A stretch of DNA of 7,564 nucleotides from a candidate division FCPU426 bacterium (GTDB lineage: Bacteria; Oederibacteriota; PGYV01; Palsa-1178): the NCBI GenBank assembly GCA_003167475.1, contig PMTB01000103.1:1-7564 (forward strand), written 5' to 3'. The notes under the pieces were generated by a model that made no database searches, had not been told where the DNA came from, and was given only the letters and a program-made list of their open reading frames with translations. Below, in pieces: positions 6,075 through 7,564 of the stretch. The first letter of the stretch is position 1, and each line of letters starts with the position of its first letter. The position numbers were made by a program, and so were the translations under genes.

Positions 6075-6245
6075 TTACTTTTGTAAAGTATTATTTCTTT
6101 CCTTGGTTTGCAGCCCCTTTTCAGCCTTATCCCTTACCACATTATAGAGCAGATAAGCGCTTACGGACCCGGTCTTCTCAAATGTCGACCAAAGAGCGTT
6201 CACATAGTTCCCTGATTTGTACTTCTTTTCTTCCATGTTTTCCAT
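6075..6245 (-). CDS. Small YqzL-like protein (56 aa)
   Basis: A 57-codon reading frame starts at ATG 6245-6243 and ends with TAA at 6077-6075. It is preceded by GAGGTGA (6261-6255) at 9-nt spacing and by a near-consensus promoter, so it looks genuinely expressed. The protein begins MENMEEKKYK and its centre reads LWSTFEKTGSVSAYLLYN (residues 18-35), which resembles the W-x-x-F-x-x-TG-x-x-x-x-YLL-Y pattern of the short YqzL-like family known from Bacillota. That family has no assigned function as far as I know. The tail is charged, and there is no membrane segment or signal peptide. It ends about 80 bp before pheS, separated by a hairpin, and is probably cotranscribed with it. The coding assignment is stronger than the family assignment. 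A second ATG at codon 4 lacks a ribosome site. Confidence 0.75.
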   Translation of the reverse strand: MENMEEKKYKSGNYVNALWSTFEKTGSVSAYLLYNVVRDKAEKGLQTKERNNTLQK

Positions 6246-6254
6246 AGTTTTAGC

Positions 6255-6261
6255 TCACCTC
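6255..6261 (-). promoter_or_regulatory. Shine-Dalgarno site of the small YqzL-like gene
   Basis: GAGGTGA on the minus strand lies 9 nt upstream of ATG 6245. It is the best ribosome-binding match in this stretch. It supports translation of the small frame and selects the first of its two closely spaced ATG codons. Confidence 0.65.
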
Positions 6262-6282
6262 AATTTTAGTTTCAACATTCAA

Positions 6283-6310
6283 ATTATAGCATAGAAACAC
6301 ATAAAGTCAA
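6283..6310 (-). promoter_or_regulatory. Strong sigma70-type promoter for the small gene/pheS operon
   Basis: On the minus strand there is a TTGACT -35 box (6310-6305), a 16-bp spacer and a perfect TATAAT -10 box (6288-6283) preceded by TGC, an extended -10. Transcription would start near 6276, about 30 nt before the small ATG. It is the best promoter match I see in the window and probably drives the small gene, pheS, tadB, tadC and possibly the DUF192 and cyclase genes. The rest of the 6311-6434 gap shows no gene and no convincing terminator for the upstream hydrolase gene. Confidence 0.75.
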
Positions 6311-6434
6311 GAAACCCGAAAGTGTTTTTTACAGATGAAACACCACAAAAGTAGTAGGTTTATAAGGTTGTTTTTGGGGTTTTGAGACTGGTTTTAGGCG
6401 CCTGTTTCGTCCAAAAAAACATTGTTTTATATGG

Positions 6435-7205
6435 CTAAATGTCGATTTCAAGCCCGTCATACGCAAGCCTGATGCTTTTTGGAAGGTTTTTTTCAACGGC
6501 GTTATGTTCAAGCGCGTGGGCTATGTGCGTAAAAAAAGTCCTTCCGGCCCCGATTTTTTCCGCAACTTCGACAGCCTGGCTCAGGCTCAAATGCGTGGGG
6601 TGCGCTGAGTACCTTAAGGCGTTCAGCACCAGGACTTTAACTCCCCTGACCGCGCTGACAGTTTCATCAGGCAATGCCGAACAATCCGTGATATAAGCGA
6701 ATTCCTTATTTATCAAAAACCCTGTTATCTCAAGCTCTCCGTGCATTACCTTGAGCGGCTCCACAATCGTGTTTTTGATCTTAAAAACATTCCCCGGTCT
6801 TATCACGGACAGATCAATCTTGGGCTTGCCGCCGCCTTCCTGGGTCTGCTGGAAAATGTAGGAAAACCTGCTTAAGATCTCGGATCGGGTCCTTTCATCA
6901 AGGTAAAGAGGGATAGGCGCGGACTGTATCTCATTATATATGCGTATATCGTCAAGCCCGGCTATATGGTCGGCGTGCCCGTGTGTCATAAGTATGGCGT
7001 CGATCTTCGGCACCTTGTACTCAAGCGTCCTTAAGCGGAATTCCGCCGGGGTGTCTATGACGATATCAGCGCCGTCGTCATCCCTGACCCAGACGGCCGA
7101 GCGGTACCTGGTGTTCTTCGGGTCGGCGGAAGAACAGGTCGGGCAGACGCAGTTGGCCACAGGCACCCCGTGGGAAGTGCCTGTACCGAGAAATTTTACT
7201 TTCAT
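6435..7205 (-). CDS. PhnP-like metallo-beta-lactamase-fold hydrolase
   Basis: This is a 256-residue cytosolic hydrolase with a complete metal site: THGHADH (His75, His77, Asp79, His80), His155 in VMHGE, Asp174 in YITDCS, and His227 in FTHIAH. The opening GTGTSHGVP, the CVCPTC cluster (Cys19, 21, 24) and the following RYRSA resemble PhnP, the phosphoribosyl cyclic phosphate phosphodiesterase, whose Cys residues bind an extra zinc. The HPTHLSLSQA stretch (202-211) also fits PhnP-like proteins. No C-P lyase genes are nearby, so the real substrate may be another cyclic phosphate or phosphodiester. The ATG lies 3 bp after the uppP stop with no clear Shine-Dalgarno, so it is probably translated by coupling to uppP. 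The active site appears intact; the substrate is unproven. Confidence 0.9.
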   Translation of the reverse strand: MKVKFLGTGTSHGVPVANCVCPTCSSADPKNTRYRSAVWVRDDDGADIVIDTPAEFRLRTLEYKVPKIDAILMTHGHADHIAGLDDIRIYNEIQSAPIPLYLDERTRSEILSRFSYIFQQTQEGGGKPKIDLSVIRPGNVFKIKNTIVEPLKVMHGELEITGFLINKEFAYITDCSALPDETVSAVRGVKVLVLNALRYSAHPTHLSLSQAVEVAEKIGAGRTFFTHIAHALEHNAVEKNLPKSIRLAYDGLEIDI

Positions 7206-7208
7206 ATA

Positions 7209-7564
7209 TTATTTGCCCAGAAAAAATACCAGAAGGACAACGCCAAGCGCTATCCTGTAGCCGACAAATACGTTGTAACTGTTCTTTTTAACGAACCCAA
7301 GCAGCCATTTTATGGCCAGGACGCCCGATATCACCGCCGCGGTGAAACCGATCGCTATTATCATTGCCGAACCGGAATGGGCCGCGTGCATGATAGCCCT
7401 GGACTTCAGCAATACCGCCCCGAGTATTATGGGTATGCATAAAAGAAAAGAAAACTCGGCCGCGTCTTCCCTTGTATATCCGGTTATCAGCCCGGCGGTT
7501 ATGGATATACCGGAACGTGACACCCCCGGAATGATTGCCAGGGCCTGGGCAAAACCTATGATAA
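7209..7564 (-). CDS. uppP: Undecaprenyl-diphosphate phosphatase, C-terminal part
   Basis: This is the C-terminal 118 or so residues of the integral-membrane phosphatase (UppP/BacA) that converts undecaprenyl diphosphate to the monophosphate carrier used in cell-wall synthesis; overproduction of this family confers bacitracin resistance. The frame is open to the window edge, and the 5' roughly 150 codons lie outside. The conserved catalytic stretch is present: AQALAIIPGVSRSG, including the SRSG arginine, followed by TREDAAEFSFLLCIP. Hydrophobic segments follow to a short FFLGK tail. The GTG at 7523-7521 is internal (the Val of PGVSRSG) and is not a start. The stop is 3 bp before the hydrolase gene. 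Confidence 0.95.
   Translation of the reverse strand, partial: IIGFAQALAIIPGVSRSGISITAGLITGYTREDAAEFSFLLCIPIILGAVLLKSRAIMHAAHSGSAMIIAIGFTAAVISGVLAIKWLLGFVKKNSYNVFVGYRIALGVVLLVFFLGK

Noticed and set aside
6311..6434. Terminator for the uppP-hydrolase operon
   Set aside because: There are U-runs and a 6-bp GTGTTT/AAACAC pairing, but no GC-rich stem followed directly by a U-run, so read-through into the next genes remains possible.
6329..6511. Minus-strand 60-codon frame overlapping the 3' end of the hydrolase gene
   Set aside because: It overlaps the PhnP-like gene in another frame, has no clear ribosome site, and resembles no family.
1..7564. CRISPR array, transposase gene or defence system
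   Set aside because: There are no regularly spaced short repeats, no transposase or nuclease motifs, and every long minus-strand frame is accounted for.

Overview
All recognisable genes lie on the minus strand, so the window is read from right to left. It looks like a moderate-GC bacterial chromosome: a Bacteria-type PheS with a four-Cys zinc knuckle, a Tad-type TadB/TadC pair, UppP, and tRNA-Ala genes with encoded CCA. The gene mix and order do not match a model organism I recognise. An uncultured candidate-phylum lineage (for example Omnitrophota- or Goldbacteria-like) is only a guess.

Region by region (transcription order): (1) 7564-6435, the 3' part of uppP (lipid-carrier recycling; its 5' end lies outside the window), followed 3 bp later by a PhnP-like metallo-beta-lactamase-fold hydrolase. 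(2) 6434-5997, a gap holding a near-consensus promoter, a 56-residue YqzL-like small protein with a good Shine-Dalgarno, and a perfect 12-bp hairpin just before pheS. (3) 5996-2878, pheS, tadB, tadC and a DUF192 protein, tightly packed. pheS is followed by tadB, not pheT, and tadB begins 4 bp after the pheS stop. A perfect 22-bp inverted repeat overlaps the tadC stop codon. (4) 2833-431, an 800-residue protein with an unrecognised N-terminal ~480 residues and a divergent class III nucleotide cyclase domain at the C-terminus. (5) 430-1, a candidate promoter, an intact tRNA-Ala(GGC), and a second copy whose 76 nucleotides are all present but split between nucleotides 8 and 9 by a 76-nt insert with two perfect hairpins.

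The promoter at 6283-6310 could drive everything from the small gene to the cyclase, linking a translation enzyme, two inner-membrane proteins of a Tad pilus/secretion platform, a DUF192 protein and a possible signalling protein. The Tad ATPase (TadA/CpaF), the pilin and pheT are not in the window. The most unusual items are the split tRNA-Ala, the inverted repeat at the end of tadC, the divergent cyclase with its unknown N-terminal region, and the pheS-tadB junction.
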